DNA of 64,000 bases from Thermoflexus hugenholtzii JAD2 (GCF_900187885.1 NZ_FYEK01000018.1:35337-99336), one strand, 5' to 3'; counted from the stretch's first letter, positions 8,699 through 16,551 are shown. Notes: a model not told the origin generated them from the sequence alone. A program made the numbers and translations.

Positions 8699-9282
8699 CG
8701 CGAGCCCTCCTTTTCTTCGGCGACCCGAAGCACCCGCTGCAGCCCCGGGCGATCCCGGATGCGCTCCGGGCGGAGCGGGAAACGTCCCCGGCGCAGCAGC
8801 TTCCATCCCATCGGCGCCATCGCCAGGATGCGGAGGGGATACGCCTGCAGGTAGAGCTTCAGGACCGTCCAGCTCTCGGTGAGGCGCCCGTTGCGGCGGA
8901 CGGTCTCGTAGAACAGGCGGGCCAGGAGGGGGGTGGGGAAGCGCCGGGGATGGATTCCCTCCCGGATGGCGTAGCGCTTGAGGGCATACATGACGTCTGT
9001 GATGCGGATCCCCTTCGGGCACTCGACCGTGCACGCATAGCACGAGGCGCACAGCCAGATCGTCAGGCTGCGCAGGACCTCCTGTTTGAACCCCTCGCGG
9101 ACCATAGCGATGATGCGGCGCGGGGTGTAGTCCATATATAGGCTGAGGGGACAGGCGCTGCTGCAGGTCCCGCACTGGATGCATTCCATCAAGGAAGGGG
9201 AGCCGCTCAGCGCGATGATCTCCCGGGCGAACGAGGGGTCCAGTTCCGCCTCATAGCGGATGCGGCGCTCCAGGGCGGCCAT
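8665..9282 (-). CDS. hdrC: heterodisulfide reductase subunit C-like ferredoxin
   Basis: HdrC is the two-cluster ferredoxin subunit passing electrons from HdrA to HdrB. The motifs CIQCGTCSSACP and CASCYACTVECP give eight Cys for two [4Fe-4S] clusters, followed by a helical C-terminal half. I choose ATG 9282 because AAGGAG lies 8-9 nt upstream of it; a longer version from 9336 has no such site. It is the first gene of a seven-gene operon. The preceding intergenic region carries a TATAAT box enclosed by two GTGA-N6-TCAC dyads, so redox-responsive control is likely. Confidence 0.9.
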   Translation of the reverse strand: MAALERRIRYEAELDPSFAREIIALSGSPSLMECIQCGTCSSACPLSLYMDYTPRRIIAMVREGFKQEVLRSLTIWLCASCYACTVECPKGIRITDVMYALKRYAIREGIHPRRFPTPLLARLFYETVRRNGRLTESWTVLKLYLQAYPLRILAMAPMGWKLLRRGRFPLRPERIRDRPGLQRVLRVAEEKEGSRWPISTSPGVR

Positions 9283-9421
9283 GCGCCGGCTCCTTTCTCT
9301 AACGGCGCTGGGGTCCGATCTGTCCGCATGTGTCACGCTCCTCCCGTTCCCACCTCAACCGGGAGGAGGTCCGAGATACCATCCCCAGCTTCTATTCCAG
9401 CAGATCCCCGGGAGGCAAAAA

Positions 9422-9459
9422 GTGAAGAATTTCACATTATATGGTGAAAAAGATCACAA
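9422..9459 (-). promoter_or_regulatory. hdr-mvh promoter with two Rex/CRP-like operators
   Basis: Reading the minus strand, a perfect TATAAT (9436-9441) sits between two dyads: GTGA-AGAATT-TCAC (9422-9435) and GTGA-AAAAGA-TCAC (9444-9457), 22 bp centre to centre, i.e. the same face of the helix. The first reads GTGAA-N4-TTCAC, the core of the Rex operator TTGTGAA-N4-TTCACAA; the second has one deviating half-site but keeps flanking TTGTGA. They also fit TGTGA-N6-TCACA of CRP/FNR proteins. Their overlap with the -10 box suggests repression. hdrC starts about 150 bp downstream. No clear -35 is seen at the normal distance. Confidence 0.65.
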
Positions 9460-9485
9460 GGAGGGGTGGGCTCCGGGGAATCGTG

Positions 9486-9514
9486 AAAAACGCCCCGGGG
9501 GTCTACCCGGGGCG
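9486..9514 (-). terminator. rho-independent terminator of tRNA-Met
   Basis: On the minus strand a GC-only stem (CGCCCCGGG pairing with CCCGGGGCG, 9 bp, 6-nt loop) is followed by five T. It lies 16 nt after the 3' end of the tRNA-Met gene and separates it from the hdr promoter. Confidence 0.85.
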
Positions 9515-9530
9515 CTTGGGGTTCCGCGAG

Positions 9531-9603
9531 TGGCGAGGGTGGGACTCGAACCCACAACCCGCCGATTATGAGCCGGCTGCTCTGCCACTTGAGCTACCTC
9601 GCC
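9531..9603 (-). tRNA. tRNA-Met (CAT anticodon), elongator type
   Basis: A 73-nt cloverleaf: acceptor GGCGAGG/CCTCGCC, D-arm with GCTC...GAGC, anticodon loop CTCATAA in a GCCGG/TCGGC stem, and T-arm GTGGG-TTCGAGT-CCCAC. The discriminator is A and CCA is not encoded. The acceptor stem is fully paired and the anticodon stem lacks three consecutive G-C pairs, so it is not the initiator. A tRNA-Ile that decodes ATA after lysidine modification shares the CAT anticodon and cannot be excluded from sequence alone. It has its own promoter and terminator. Confidence 0.9.
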
Positions 9604-9614
9604 AGTCTGTCATT

Positions 9615-9644
9615 ATTATAACGCCGTCGAGGCCGAGGCGTCAA
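9615..9644 (-). promoter_or_regulatory. tRNA-Met promoter
   Basis: On the minus strand TTGACG (9639-9644) and TATAAT (9615-9620) are separated by 18 bp. The start site would fall just before the tRNA 5' end at 9603. Confidence 0.8.
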
Positions 9645-9659
9645 CGCGGCCGGGTGCCT

Positions 9660-9739
9660 GGGTGTGTCCCAAAATCGCAGGACAACTGCTCGCGGTTGTC
9701 CTACAAGGCGGCCAGGCCCGACAAAATCGGGACACACCC
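9660..9739. repeat. 80-bp nested inverted-repeat element
   Basis: Perfect 11-bp terminal inverted repeats GGGTGTGTCCC (9660-9670) and GGGACACACCC (9729-9739) bound an 80-bp segment. Inside it is a second hairpin, AGGACAAC (9679-9686) with GTTGTCCT (9695-9702), around an 8-nt loop. The rest of the 9645-10064 gap shows no gene. The layout resembles a tiny non-autonomous mobile element or an RNA structure; no target-site duplication is evident. Confidence 0.55.
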
Positions 9740-10064
9740 GGGATCGAGGCGCGGGATCCCAGGGCGGGGATCCTGGGCCAGCCGGTGGACGTCCGGGGAG
9801 GGACCACGGGGCATGGTCGGCTGGGGATCCGGGAGTCGTGGATCGGTCTCTTGCGGGCCCTCAGCGCCTGAGCCGACCGGGGCCTAAACCTGCGGATCGG
9901 CCTACAATCATGCAAACTGAAACCCCTGTTTACGGGCTTCGATCGATGGAAGCAGGAAGAAATCCGGGGATCAAGTTCCACGGATCCCGGGACGGCTTCT
10001 GCGGATGCCCGGCCATCCGCAGGGATGAAAGGAGCGTCTCCATAACGTAGATGGGGCGATTCCG

Positions 10065-11789
10065 ATGCGTGACGGAAGGGGATGGGGGACAGCGATCGCG
10101 CTGGCCCTGGTCGGGCTGGGGCTTCTGAGCCTGTGGAGGGCCGGGCCGGCCCTGATGGATTGGGCTTACACGGTGACCGGGGAGGAGAACCCCCTCGCCC
10201 GCCTGCGGGGTGTCCTGCATTATCTCACCAACCCCTTGCGCCCGGCTCCCCTGCTGGCCCCCGACGTGCCGGTGGCCCACACGGAGGATCCCCCCTTCGG
10301 CATCAACACCTTCCTCGAGCAAGAGGTCGAGCCGGAGAAGCGGGAGCGGACGGTGCGCATGATCGCCGAGGCGGGCTTCCGCTGGATCCGACAGGAGTTC
10401 CCCTGGGCGGACATCGAGATCCACGGCAAGGGGGATTTCGAGGACCGCCGGCATCTCCCGCATCGCTCGGCCTGGGAGAAATACGACCACATCGTCGCGC
10501 TGGCAGAGCGCTACGGCCTGCGCCTGATCGTGCGGCTGACCAGCCCGCCGGCTTGGTCGCGCCGTGACGGGGAGGCCCGGGGCGCCTTCGCCCCACCGGA
10601 CAATCCAGAGGATTTCGCCGATTTCGCCGAGGCGGTGGCCCGTCGCTATCGGGGACGGGTTTTCCACTATCAGATCTGGAATGAGCCCAACATCGCCCCG
10701 GAGTGGGGCTCCTGTCCGACCTGCGCCGTGGACCCCGAGGCGTATACGGACCTGTTGTGCCGGGCCTATCGCCGGCTGAAGGCCGTGGACCCCCGCATCG
10801 TGGTCATCGCCGGGGCCCTGGCCCCCACCCTCTCCCTCAACCCCTATCCGCCCAACGGGATCAACGACGTCGTCTTCCTGGAACGCATGTATCGGGCCGG
10901 GGCAGGATCCTGCTTCGATGCCCTCTCCGTCCAGGGCTACGGCCTGTGGTCCGGGCCCACGGACCGCCGCCTGCGACCCTACGTCATCAACATCAACCGG
11001 GCCCTTTACATCCGGGATGTCATGGTGCGCCATGGGGATGCGCACAAGCCCATCTACATTGCGGAGATGGGCTGGAACGCGGTGCCGGACTGGGTGGGGG
11101 ACAAGCGCTTCGGCCAGGTGACCGAGGAACAGAAAGCCCGCTATCTGGTGGAGGCTTTCGAGCGCATCCGGCGGGAGTGGCCATGGGTGGCGGTGGCCAG
11201 CGTGTGGTTCTTCAAGCGGGCCTCGGATCGGGAGCGGGATCAATCGTTCTATTACTTCGCCATCGTGGAGCCGGACTTCACGCCGCTGCCGGCTTATCAA
11301 GCCCTCAAGTCCTATCTCCATCAGCCTCCCCGGATGGACCCCGGGGTCCACACGGCGGCCCACTGGGCGCTGCGTTGGGAGGGCCCGTGGGCGGAGGCGG
11401 GGGAGGGCGCCCGTCGGGGCGCTCCGGGAGCCCGGGTGATGTGGACCTTCTACGGCGGACGGCTGCGCCTGGAAGGGACCAGCGAGGGGGATGCGCGCCT
11501 TCGGGTGGCGCTCGACGGCGGGCCGCCTCGGGCGTTCCGTTTGCCGGCAGGAAGCTGGGCGGTGGAGCTTCCGAGCGGGGTGGGTCTGCATTCGGCAGAG
11601 GTCACCGTGGAAGCAGGGACCGTGGTTCTGGCACGCATCCGGGTGGGGCGGGAGGGGGAGGCGATCTCGCCGGCCCTCAGCCTGGGATGGCTGGCCGGGC
11701 TGATGGGAGGGCTCCTCTACCGAAGCGCCCGATGGCGTTCTCAGGAGCACAGGGACGCGCCTCCCGATGACCGGCCTCCGCCCCCGTGA
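10065..11789 (+). CDS. membrane-anchored clan GH-A glycosidase (GH39/GH5-like)
   Basis: This is an extracytoplasmic glycoside hydrolase of 574 residues. An N-terminal hydrophobic segment (about 9-27) is followed by a (beta/alpha)8-type catalytic domain, FGINTFLEQEV to about residue 425. The acid/base Glu207 lies in WNEPN and the nucleophile candidate Glu334 in IAEMGWN, the two hallmark positions of clan A. A small beta-sandwich module (about 440-535) and a second hydrophobic segment (about 540-560) come last, so both ends may be membrane-anchored. Its substrate is not evident. The ribosome site before ATG 10065 is weak. It appears monocistronic. Confidence 0.75.
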   Translation: MRDGRGWGTAIALALVGLGLLSLWRAGPALMDWAYTVTGEENPLARLRGVLHYLTNPLRPAPLLAPDVPVAHTEDPPFGINTFLEQEVEPEKRERTVRMIAEAGFRWIRQEFPWADIEIHGKGDFEDRRHLPHRSAWEKYDHIVALAERYGLRLIVRLTSPPAWSRRDGEARGAFAPPDNPEDFADFAEAVARRYRGRVFHYQIWNEPNIAPEWGSCPTCAVDPEAYTDLLCRAYRRLKAVDPRIVVIAGALAPTLSLNPYPPNGINDVVFLERMYRAGAGSCFDALSVQGYGLWSGPTDRRLRPYVININRALYIRDVMVRHGDAHKPIYIAEMGWNAVPDWVGDKRFGQVTEEQKARYLVEAFERIRREWPWVAVASVWFFKRASDRERDQSFYYFAIVEPDFTPLPAYQALKSYLHQPPRMDPGVHTAAHWALRWEGPWAEAGEGARRGAPGARVMWTFYGGRLRLEGTSEGDARLRVALDGGPPRAFRLPAGSWAVELPSGVGLHSAEVTVEAGTVVLARIRVGREGEAISPALSLGWLAGLMGGLLYRSARWRSQEHRDAPPDDRPPPP

Positions 11790-11878
11790 GGGACGGTGTG
11801 CCTCCCGGCACAGATCCCCCGGGCCGAAAGCCCGCGCTCAAAATGGACGGATCGGTCAGGTTTTAGGTCATTCTCAGA

Positions 11879-11896
11879 TTGTGAAGAGGTTCACTG
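11879..11896 (+). promoter_or_regulatory. Rex/CRP-like operator upstream of nrfHA
   Basis: The sequence TTGTGAA-GAGG-TTCACTG matches the Rex consensus TTGTGAA-N4-TTCACAA at all but the last two positions, and also TGTGA-N6-TCAC of CRP/FNR proteins. It is centred about 106 bp upstream of the nrfH start. The same core occurs twice at the hdr-mvh promoter. No convincing -35/-10 pair was found here; an AATAAT hexamer lies at 11932-11937. Confidence 0.55.
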
Positions 11897-11993
11897 GCCT
11901 TGGCATCCGACCTCCGTTATTGTGGCAATGGAATAATCATTAGGAGCTTGGGGCTTCGACCCCTCGAGAGGACACCCCTCGGGGAGGCTGCGG

Positions 11994-12479
11994 ATGCGGA
12001 CGACCGTCTACTGGGCGATCGGAGGGGTGATCGGTGTGCTCATCGTCGCCGGGCTGGGCGCGCTATTCCTCACCCCTCAGGGCCTCGGCGCTTATCTATC
12101 TGATGATCCGCAAGCCTGTAACAACTGCCACGTGATGAACGCTTCCTACGAGGGCTGGTTCCACGCCGCCCATCGCCGGGTTGCGGTGTGCAACGATTGC
12201 CATACTCCCCATGAGTTCCCCGCCAAATGGGCGACGAAGGTCACGAAGGGAATCCAACACGTCTACTTCTACACTACGTATCAGATCCCCGCCCAGATCC
12301 GTGCAGACCCGTTGACCCAGCAGATCGTTCAGGCGAACTGCGTGCGCTGCCATTTCAATACGGTCTCCGGTCAAAGTGGATTGCTTCAGGGGGAGCGGTT
12401 CTGCTTCGATTGCCATCGCACGGTGGCCCATGGGGAACGCCGTTCCATCGCCTTCGGCACCCTCTCCGAAAGGAGGTGA
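11994..12479 (+). CDS. nrfH: NrfH tetraheme cytochrome c, quinol dehydrogenase
   Basis: NrfH is the membrane-anchored NapC/NirT-family cytochrome that oxidises menaquinol and passes electrons to NrfA. One N-terminal transmembrane helix (about residues 6-27) is followed by four CxxCH motifs: CNNCH (42-46), CNDCH (66-70), CVRCH (116-120) and CFDCH (137-141). Met48 directly after the first motif (CHVM) is the unusual ligand position of NrfH heme 1. The length of 161 residues is normal. GGGGAGG precedes the ATG. It is followed after 2 nt by nrfA. Confidence 0.93.
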   Translation: MRTTVYWAIGGVIGVLIVAGLGALFLTPQGLGAYLSDDPQACNNCHVMNASYEGWFHAAHRRVAVCNDCHTPHEFPAKWATKVTKGIQHVYFYTTYQIPAQIRADPLTQQIVQANCVRCHFNTVSGQSGLLQGERFCFDCHRTVAHGERRSIAFGTLSERR

Positions 12480-12481
12480 GG

Positions 12482-13816
12482 ATGTTCCAGCGAATGCCGC
12501 CGCTCTGGCTACGAATTACGGGTCTGGTGGCCCTGGTGATCGTGCTGGGCCTGGCCCTGGCGCTGGTGATCGTCCAGCTGCGCGGGCCGCGCCTGGAGGT
12601 GGTGCGGCCGGTGGCCATTCCCGAGGGGGAAACGAACCCCGCGGTATGGGGCTTGGCCTTCCCCCGGGAGTATGAGAGCTGGCTCCGCACCAAGGAGGGC
12701 CGCAAGACCCTCTACGCGGGCTCGGTGCCCTTCGACAAGCTGGAGGAGGATCCCCGCTTAAAGATCCTATGGGAGGGCTACCTCTTCGCCGTCGAATGGG
12801 GGGAAGACCGCGGGCACGCCTACTCCGTGGAGGACACGCTCAAAAGCAAGCGGCGCCAGGCCCTGGCCCAGAAGCGCGGCGGGGTGACCCCGGGGACCTG
12901 CTGGAGCTGCAAGTCAGCCGATGTCCCCCGCCTGCTGGAGGAGATGGGCCCGGCGAACTTCTACGCGGCCTCCTTCGAAAAGCTCTATGAGGAAGGGAAG
13001 GTGAAGCATCCGGTCTCCTGCGCCAACTGCCACGACCCCAAGACCATGGCGCCTACGATCCAGCAGGTGGCCCTGAAGGAGGCCCTCCAGAAGCTGGGCA
13101 AGGACATCCATCAGCTCACCCGCCAGGAGCTGCGCACCCTGACCTGCGCCCAGTGCCACGTGGAGTATTACTTCGCGAAGGAGCCCAAGGATTACTTGGT
13201 GTTCCCGTGGGAGAAGGGGACCCGCTTTGAGGACATCGAGGCTTACTACAACGAGCGCAAGTTCGCGGACTGGACCCATCCCTCCACCGGCGTGCCGCTG
13301 GTCAAGTTCCAGCATCCAGAATATGAGATGTATACGGCTAACTCTACTCACTATCTGGCCGGGGTGGCCTGCGCGGACTGCCATATGCCCTTTGTGATCG
13401 AGGGTGGGATCAAATACACCTCCCATCAGGCGGCCAGCCCGTGGCATCGCATGGAGCAGGCCTGCGGCACGTGCCACCTGGACATCCCCTTCATCCGAAA
13501 GCGGGTGGAGATCATCCAGACGACCACCAAGGCCCTTCAGGATGCGGCGGAGATGGCCCTGGTGGAGGCCGTCGAAGCCCTGAAGGCGATCAAGGACAAC
13601 CCCAACGCGGATCCCCAGCTGGCGGAGGAGGCCCGGACGCTGTTCCGCAAGGCCCACATGCGCTGGGATTTCGTGGCCGTGGAGAACTCCCTCGGCTTCC
13701 ACAACCCCCAGGAGGCCATGCGGTTGCTGGCGGAAGCCATCAACTACGCTCGCCAGGCCCAGCTGAAAGCCGTGCAGGCCCTCCAGCGGCCGCAGGCCCA
13801 GGCTGCCACCCCGTAA
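12482..13816 (+). CDS. nrfA: NrfA pentaheme ammonia-forming nitrite reductase
   Basis: NrfA reduces nitrite to ammonium with six electrons outside the membrane. The catalytic heme has the diagnostic CWSCK motif (Cys140, Cys143, Lys144) and four CxxCH motifs follow: CANCH (180), CAQCH (222), CADCH and CGTCH. An uncleaved hydrophobic segment (about 11-33) suggests membrane anchoring rather than a free periplasmic form. I start it at ATG 12482, preceded by GAAAGGAGGTGAGG; the frame is open upstream but only inside nrfH. The protein is 444 residues. A terminator follows. Confidence 0.94.
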   Translation: MFQRMPPLWLRITGLVALVIVLGLALALVIVQLRGPRLEVVRPVAIPEGETNPAVWGLAFPREYESWLRTKEGRKTLYAGSVPFDKLEEDPRLKILWEGYLFAVEWGEDRGHAYSVEDTLKSKRRQALAQKRGGVTPGTCWSCKSADVPRLLEEMGPANFYAASFEKLYEEGKVKHPVSCANCHDPKTMAPTIQQVALKEALQKLGKDIHQLTRQELRTLTCAQCHVEYYFAKEPKDYLVFPWEKGTRFEDIEAYYNERKFADWTHPSTGVPLVKFQHPEYEMYTANSTHYLAGVACADCHMPFVIEGGIKYTSHQAASPWHRMEQACGTCHLDIPFIRKRVEIIQTTTKALQDAAEMALVEAVEALKAIKDNPNADPQLAEEARTLFRKAHMRWDFVAVENSLGFHNPQEAMRLLAEAINYARQAQLKAVQALQRPQAQAATP

Positions 13817-13840
13817 CCTTGCCCTTTGTGGTCGATCTGT

Positions 13841-13876
13841 GGGGCCGGGCCCGCTGAAGGCCCGGCCCCGTTGTTT
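13841..13876 (+). terminator. terminator of nrfHA
   Basis: An 11-bp GC stem (GGGGCCGGGCC with GGCCCGGCCCC, 7-nt loop) is followed by GTTGTTT, 24 nt after the nrfA stop. Confidence 0.8.
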
Positions 13877-13940
13877 CATGCTTGGCCGCTCGCGAGCCCC
13901 CAGCGTGCGATAGAATAAAGAGCACATGGTGGGGGCACAT

Positions 13941-14549
13941 ATGACGCGGGTTCTGGTGATCGATTACGGGATCGGCAACCTGGGGAACGTGGTGCGGGCG
14001 CTCCAGCGCCTGGGCGCCGAGGTGCGGCTGAGCGAGGATCCGGCGGACCTGGAGTGGGCGGACCGCCTGATCCTGCCCGGCGTGGGGGCCTTCGGGGACG
14101 GCATGGCCGGCCTGCGGGCCCGGGGCTGGGTGGCGCCGCTGCGGGCCGCCGTCGCCGCCGGCAAGCCTCTCCTGGGCATCTGCCTGGGGATGCAGCTCCT
14201 CTTCGAGGAAAGCGAAGAGATGGGCCGCTACACCGGCCTGGGGTTGCTGGGGGGCCGCGTCCGCCGTTTCCCTCCTGAAGCCGGGAAGATCCCCCAAATC
14301 GGATGGAACCAGCTGGAGCGTCAGGGCGACCATCCCCTCCTGCACGGAGTCCCGGACGGCGCCTACGCTTATTTCGTGCATGGGTATTATTGCGAGCCGG
14401 AGGATCCGGAGGTGGTCATCGCCACCACGGTTTACGGGATCCGCTACGCCTCGGCGGTGGCCCACGGGCCGGTGATGGGCGTCCAGTTCCACCCCGAAAA
14501 AAGCCACCGCGTGGGCCAGCGGATCCTGGAGAACTTCTTGCGCCTGTGA
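13941..14549 (+). CDS. hisH: imidazole glycerol phosphate synthase, glutaminase subunit HisH
   Basis: HisH hydrolyses glutamine and channels ammonia to HisF in histidine biosynthesis. The class I amidotransferase nucleophile is Cys81 in GICLGMQLLFE and the His/Glu pair is in GVQFHPEKS near the C-terminus. I prefer ATG 13941 (MTRVLVIDYG), which matches family starts; ATG 13926 is also in frame. A TAGAAT box at 13911-13916 could be the -10 of the operon, but its -35 is unclear. It is the first gene of hisH-hisA-NTase-hisF-QPTR-hisIE-hisD. Confidence 0.93.
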   Translation: MTRVLVIDYGIGNLGNVVRALQRLGAEVRLSEDPADLEWADRLILPGVGAFGDGMAGLRARGWVAPLRAAVAAGKPLLGICLGMQLLFEESEEMGRYTGLGLLGGRVRRFPPEAGKIPQIGWNQLERQGDHPLLHGVPDGAYAYFVHGYYCEPEDPEVVIATTVYGIRYASAVAHGPVMGVQFHPEKSHRVGQRILENFLRL

Positions 14550-14557
14550 GACCCCCA

Positions 14558-15310
14558 ATGGTGCTGGAGCTGATCCCTTCCCTTGATTTGCTGGAGGGCC
14601 AGGTCGTCCGCCTGATCCAGGGGGACCCCCGCCGTCGGATCGTGTATCCGTTGGATCCCCTGGAGCAGGCGGCGCGCTGGGCGGAAGAGGGCGCCCGCTG
14701 GCTGCACGTCGTCCACCTGGATGGCGCCTTCGGGGCCTCGGGGGCCAGCGCCGCGGCGATCGCCCGCCTGGTCCGGGAGGCCCCGCTCCAGGTCCAGATG
14801 GGCGGCGGCCTGCGCAGCCTGGCGGACTTAGAGCGGGCCTTCTCCTGGGGGGTTGCGCGTGCGGTGGTGGGGACCATGGCCGTGCGGGATCCCGCATCCT
14901 TTGAGGCCGCCCTGGCCCGCTTCGGGCCCGAGCGCCTGGTGCTGGCAGTGGAGGTGCGAGGAGGGCAGCTGACCTGGGCGGGCTGGCAGGAAGCGGCGGG
15001 GGACCCCGAGGCCTTCGCCCGGGCGTGGGCCGCGCGGGGAGTGTGCCGGGTCCTTTATACGGACACGATGCGGGACGGCACCCTCGCCGGGCCGGATGTG
15101 GAAGGAGCCCTCCGGATCGCCCAGGCCAGCGGCGCGCGGGTGTTGCTCTCCGGGGGCGTGGGGACCCTCGAACACGTGGAGGCGGCGGCCCGCGCGGCGG
15201 CCCACGGCCTGGAGGCGCTGATCCTCGGCCGGGCGCTGCATGAGGGGCGGTTCACCCTGCGCGAGGCGATGAGGCGCCTGCGTCCGACCGAACCCGGAGG
15301 CCCCAGATGA
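14558..15310 (+). CDS. hisA: HisA-type ProFAR isomerase
   Basis: HisA catalyses the Amadori rearrangement of ProFAR to PRFAR. The half-barrel repeats are visible: LIPSLDLLEGQVVRL with the general base Asp10, HVVHLDGAFG, QMGGGLRS and YTDTMRDGTL with the second catalytic Asp. The 250-residue length is normal. The frame is open upstream through hisH, but ATG 14558 aligns with the family start. It ends in an ATGATGA-type overlap with the next gene, so translation is probably coupled. Confidence 0.92.
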   Translation: MVLELIPSLDLLEGQVVRLIQGDPRRRIVYPLDPLEQAARWAEEGARWLHVVHLDGAFGASGASAAAIARLVREAPLQVQMGGGLRSLADLERAFSWGVARAVVGTMAVRDPASFEAALARFGPERLVLAVEVRGGQLTWAGWQEAAGDPEAFARAWAARGVCRVLYTDTMRDGTLAGPDVEGALRIAQASGARVLLSGGVGTLEHVEAAARAAAHGLEALILGRALHEGRFTLREAMRRLRPTEPGGPR

Positions 15311-15720
15311 TGCGGCCGCGGTTCTTTCTCCCGATGGCGGAGCGGGAGCGCCTGCTGGACCGGCTGCGGGCGCAGGTGGAGAGGGAGGCGGAGGTCGAGT
15401 TCGCTACCGTCTTCGGCTCCTTCCTGGATCCCGAGCTGCCCTTCGCGGACATCGACGTCGGCCTGGGGCTGGCCCTGGGGGCGGACCCCGAGCGCTATGA
15501 GATCGATCGCGCCGCGGACTGGAGCGTCGCCCTGGGCTATCCGGTGGATGTGGTGGTCTTCACCCGCGCGCCGCTGGGGCTGCAGGTTCAGATCCTGAAC
15601 GGCCGCCCGTTGCTCATCCGCGATGTGGAGCGCTTCGTGGAACTCCTGGAGCGGACGGGCTGGGAATGGATGCACTGGGAGCCTTATGTCCGCCAATTCC
15701 TGAGGGAGCTGTTGCCGTGA
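15307..15720 (+). CDS. MNT-type nucleotidyltransferase (antitoxin-like)
   Basis: This 137-residue minimal nucleotidyltransferase has the core motif FGSFLDPELPFADIDVGL, i.e. GS followed by a DxD pair, and a third acidic strand at YPVDVVVF. In MNT-HEPN modules such proteins neutralise HEPN RNases by adding nucleotides to them. Here it sits inside the his operon, overlapping hisA by 4 bp. A normal HEPN partner is missing: only about 12 codons of a candidate remain immediately downstream (15716-15754). It may therefore be an orphan antitoxin kept by operon context. Confidence 0.75.
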   Translation: MMRPRFFLPMAERERLLDRLRAQVEREAEVEFATVFGSFLDPELPFADIDVGLGLALGADPERYEIDRAADWSVALGYPVDVVVFTRAPLGLQVQILNGRPLLIRDVERFVELLERTGWEWMHWEPYVRQFLRELLP

Positions 15721-15754
15721 AGGTCGATCCGGAGCGTGTGGCCGGCTCAGCGTA
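15716..15754 (+). pseudogene. vestige of a HEPN/DUF86 toxin N-terminus
   Basis: A GTG overlapping the stop of the MNT gene (GTGA) opens a frame reading [12 protein letters not shown] and then a TAG. DPERV-type starts are common in HEPN/DUF86 proteins encoded directly after MNT genes. Only about 12 codons survive before the sequence runs into the hisF leader. The identification rests on position and this short resemblance. Confidence 0.4.
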
Positions 15755-15786
15755 GGCCCAAATTCCGTATCAAAGGCGAGGTGAAG

Positions 15787-16551
15787 ATGGCGCTGGCCAG
15801 GCGTATCATCCCGTGTCTGGACATTCGTGCTGGGCGGGTGGTCAAGGGGGTGCGGTTCGTTGACCTGCGCGACGCCGGGGACCCGGTGGCGCACGCTCGG
15901 TTCTATGAGGAGGAGGGGGCTGACGAGCTGGTCTTCCTGGATATCACCGCCTCCGTGGAGGACCGCGGGATCCTGCTGGAGGTGGTGCGGCGCGTGGCGG
16001 AGGTCCTCTCCATCCCCTTCACCGTCGGCGGGGGGGTTCGGGATGTAGAGGATTTCCGGGCCCTGTTGCGGGCGGGGGCGGACAAGGTGAGCATCAACAC
16101 GGCGGCGGTGCAGCACCCCGAGCGGATCACGGAGGCGGCGCGGCGTTTCGGCTCCCAGTGCGTGGTGGTGGCCATCGACGCCAAACGGGTCGGCCCGGAC
16201 CGGTGGGAGGTCTACATCCACGGCGGGCGCACGCCCACCGGGCTGGACGCGGTGGCGTGGGCCCGGGAGGCCGAGCGCCGGGGGGCCGGGGAGATCCTGC
16301 TCACCAGCATCGACGCGGACGGCACCCGGGAGGGTTATGATCTGGCCCTCACCCGCGCCGTGGCCGAGGCGGTGGGGATCCCCGTCATCGCCTCCGGGGG
16401 AGCGGGGGCGCCGGAGCATTTCTACCGGGTCTTCACCGAGGGGAAAGCCGACGCGGCCCTGGCCGCCTCCCTCTTCCATTTCCGCGAGCTCCGCATCGCC
16501 GATCTCAAGCGCTATCTCGCGGAGCGCGGGATCCCTGTCCGCCTGGTCTGA
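15787..16551 (+). CDS. hisF: imidazole glycerol phosphate synthase, cyclase subunit HisF
   Basis: HisF condenses PRFAR with ammonia from HisH to give IGP and AICAR. The two catalytic aspartates are recognisable: Asp12 in [15 protein letters not shown] and the one in VVVAIDAKR (mid-protein), with [13 protein letters not shown] and [11 protein letters not shown] forming the phosphate sites. ATG 15787 has GGCGAGGTGAAG in front and matches family starts. The 254-residue length is typical. It lies 66 bp after the NTase gene, a gap that contains the HEPN vestige. Confidence 0.94.
   Translation: MALARRIIPCLDIRAGRVVKGVRFVDLRDAGDPVAHARFYEEEGADELVFLDITASVEDRGILLEVVRRVAEVLSIPFTVGGGVRDVEDFRALLRAGADKVSINTAAVQHPERITEAARRFGSQCVVVAIDAKRVGPDRWEVYIHGGRTPTGLDAVAWAREAERRGAGEILLTSIDADGTREGYDLALTRAVAEAVGIPVIASGGAGAPEHFYRVFTEGKADAALAASLFHFRELRIADLKRYLAERGIPVRLV

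Noticed and set aside
10065..11750. 606-residue minus-strand frame opposite the glycosidase
   Set aside because: The plus-strand gene has both catalytic Glu motifs and anchors; the opposite frame has none.
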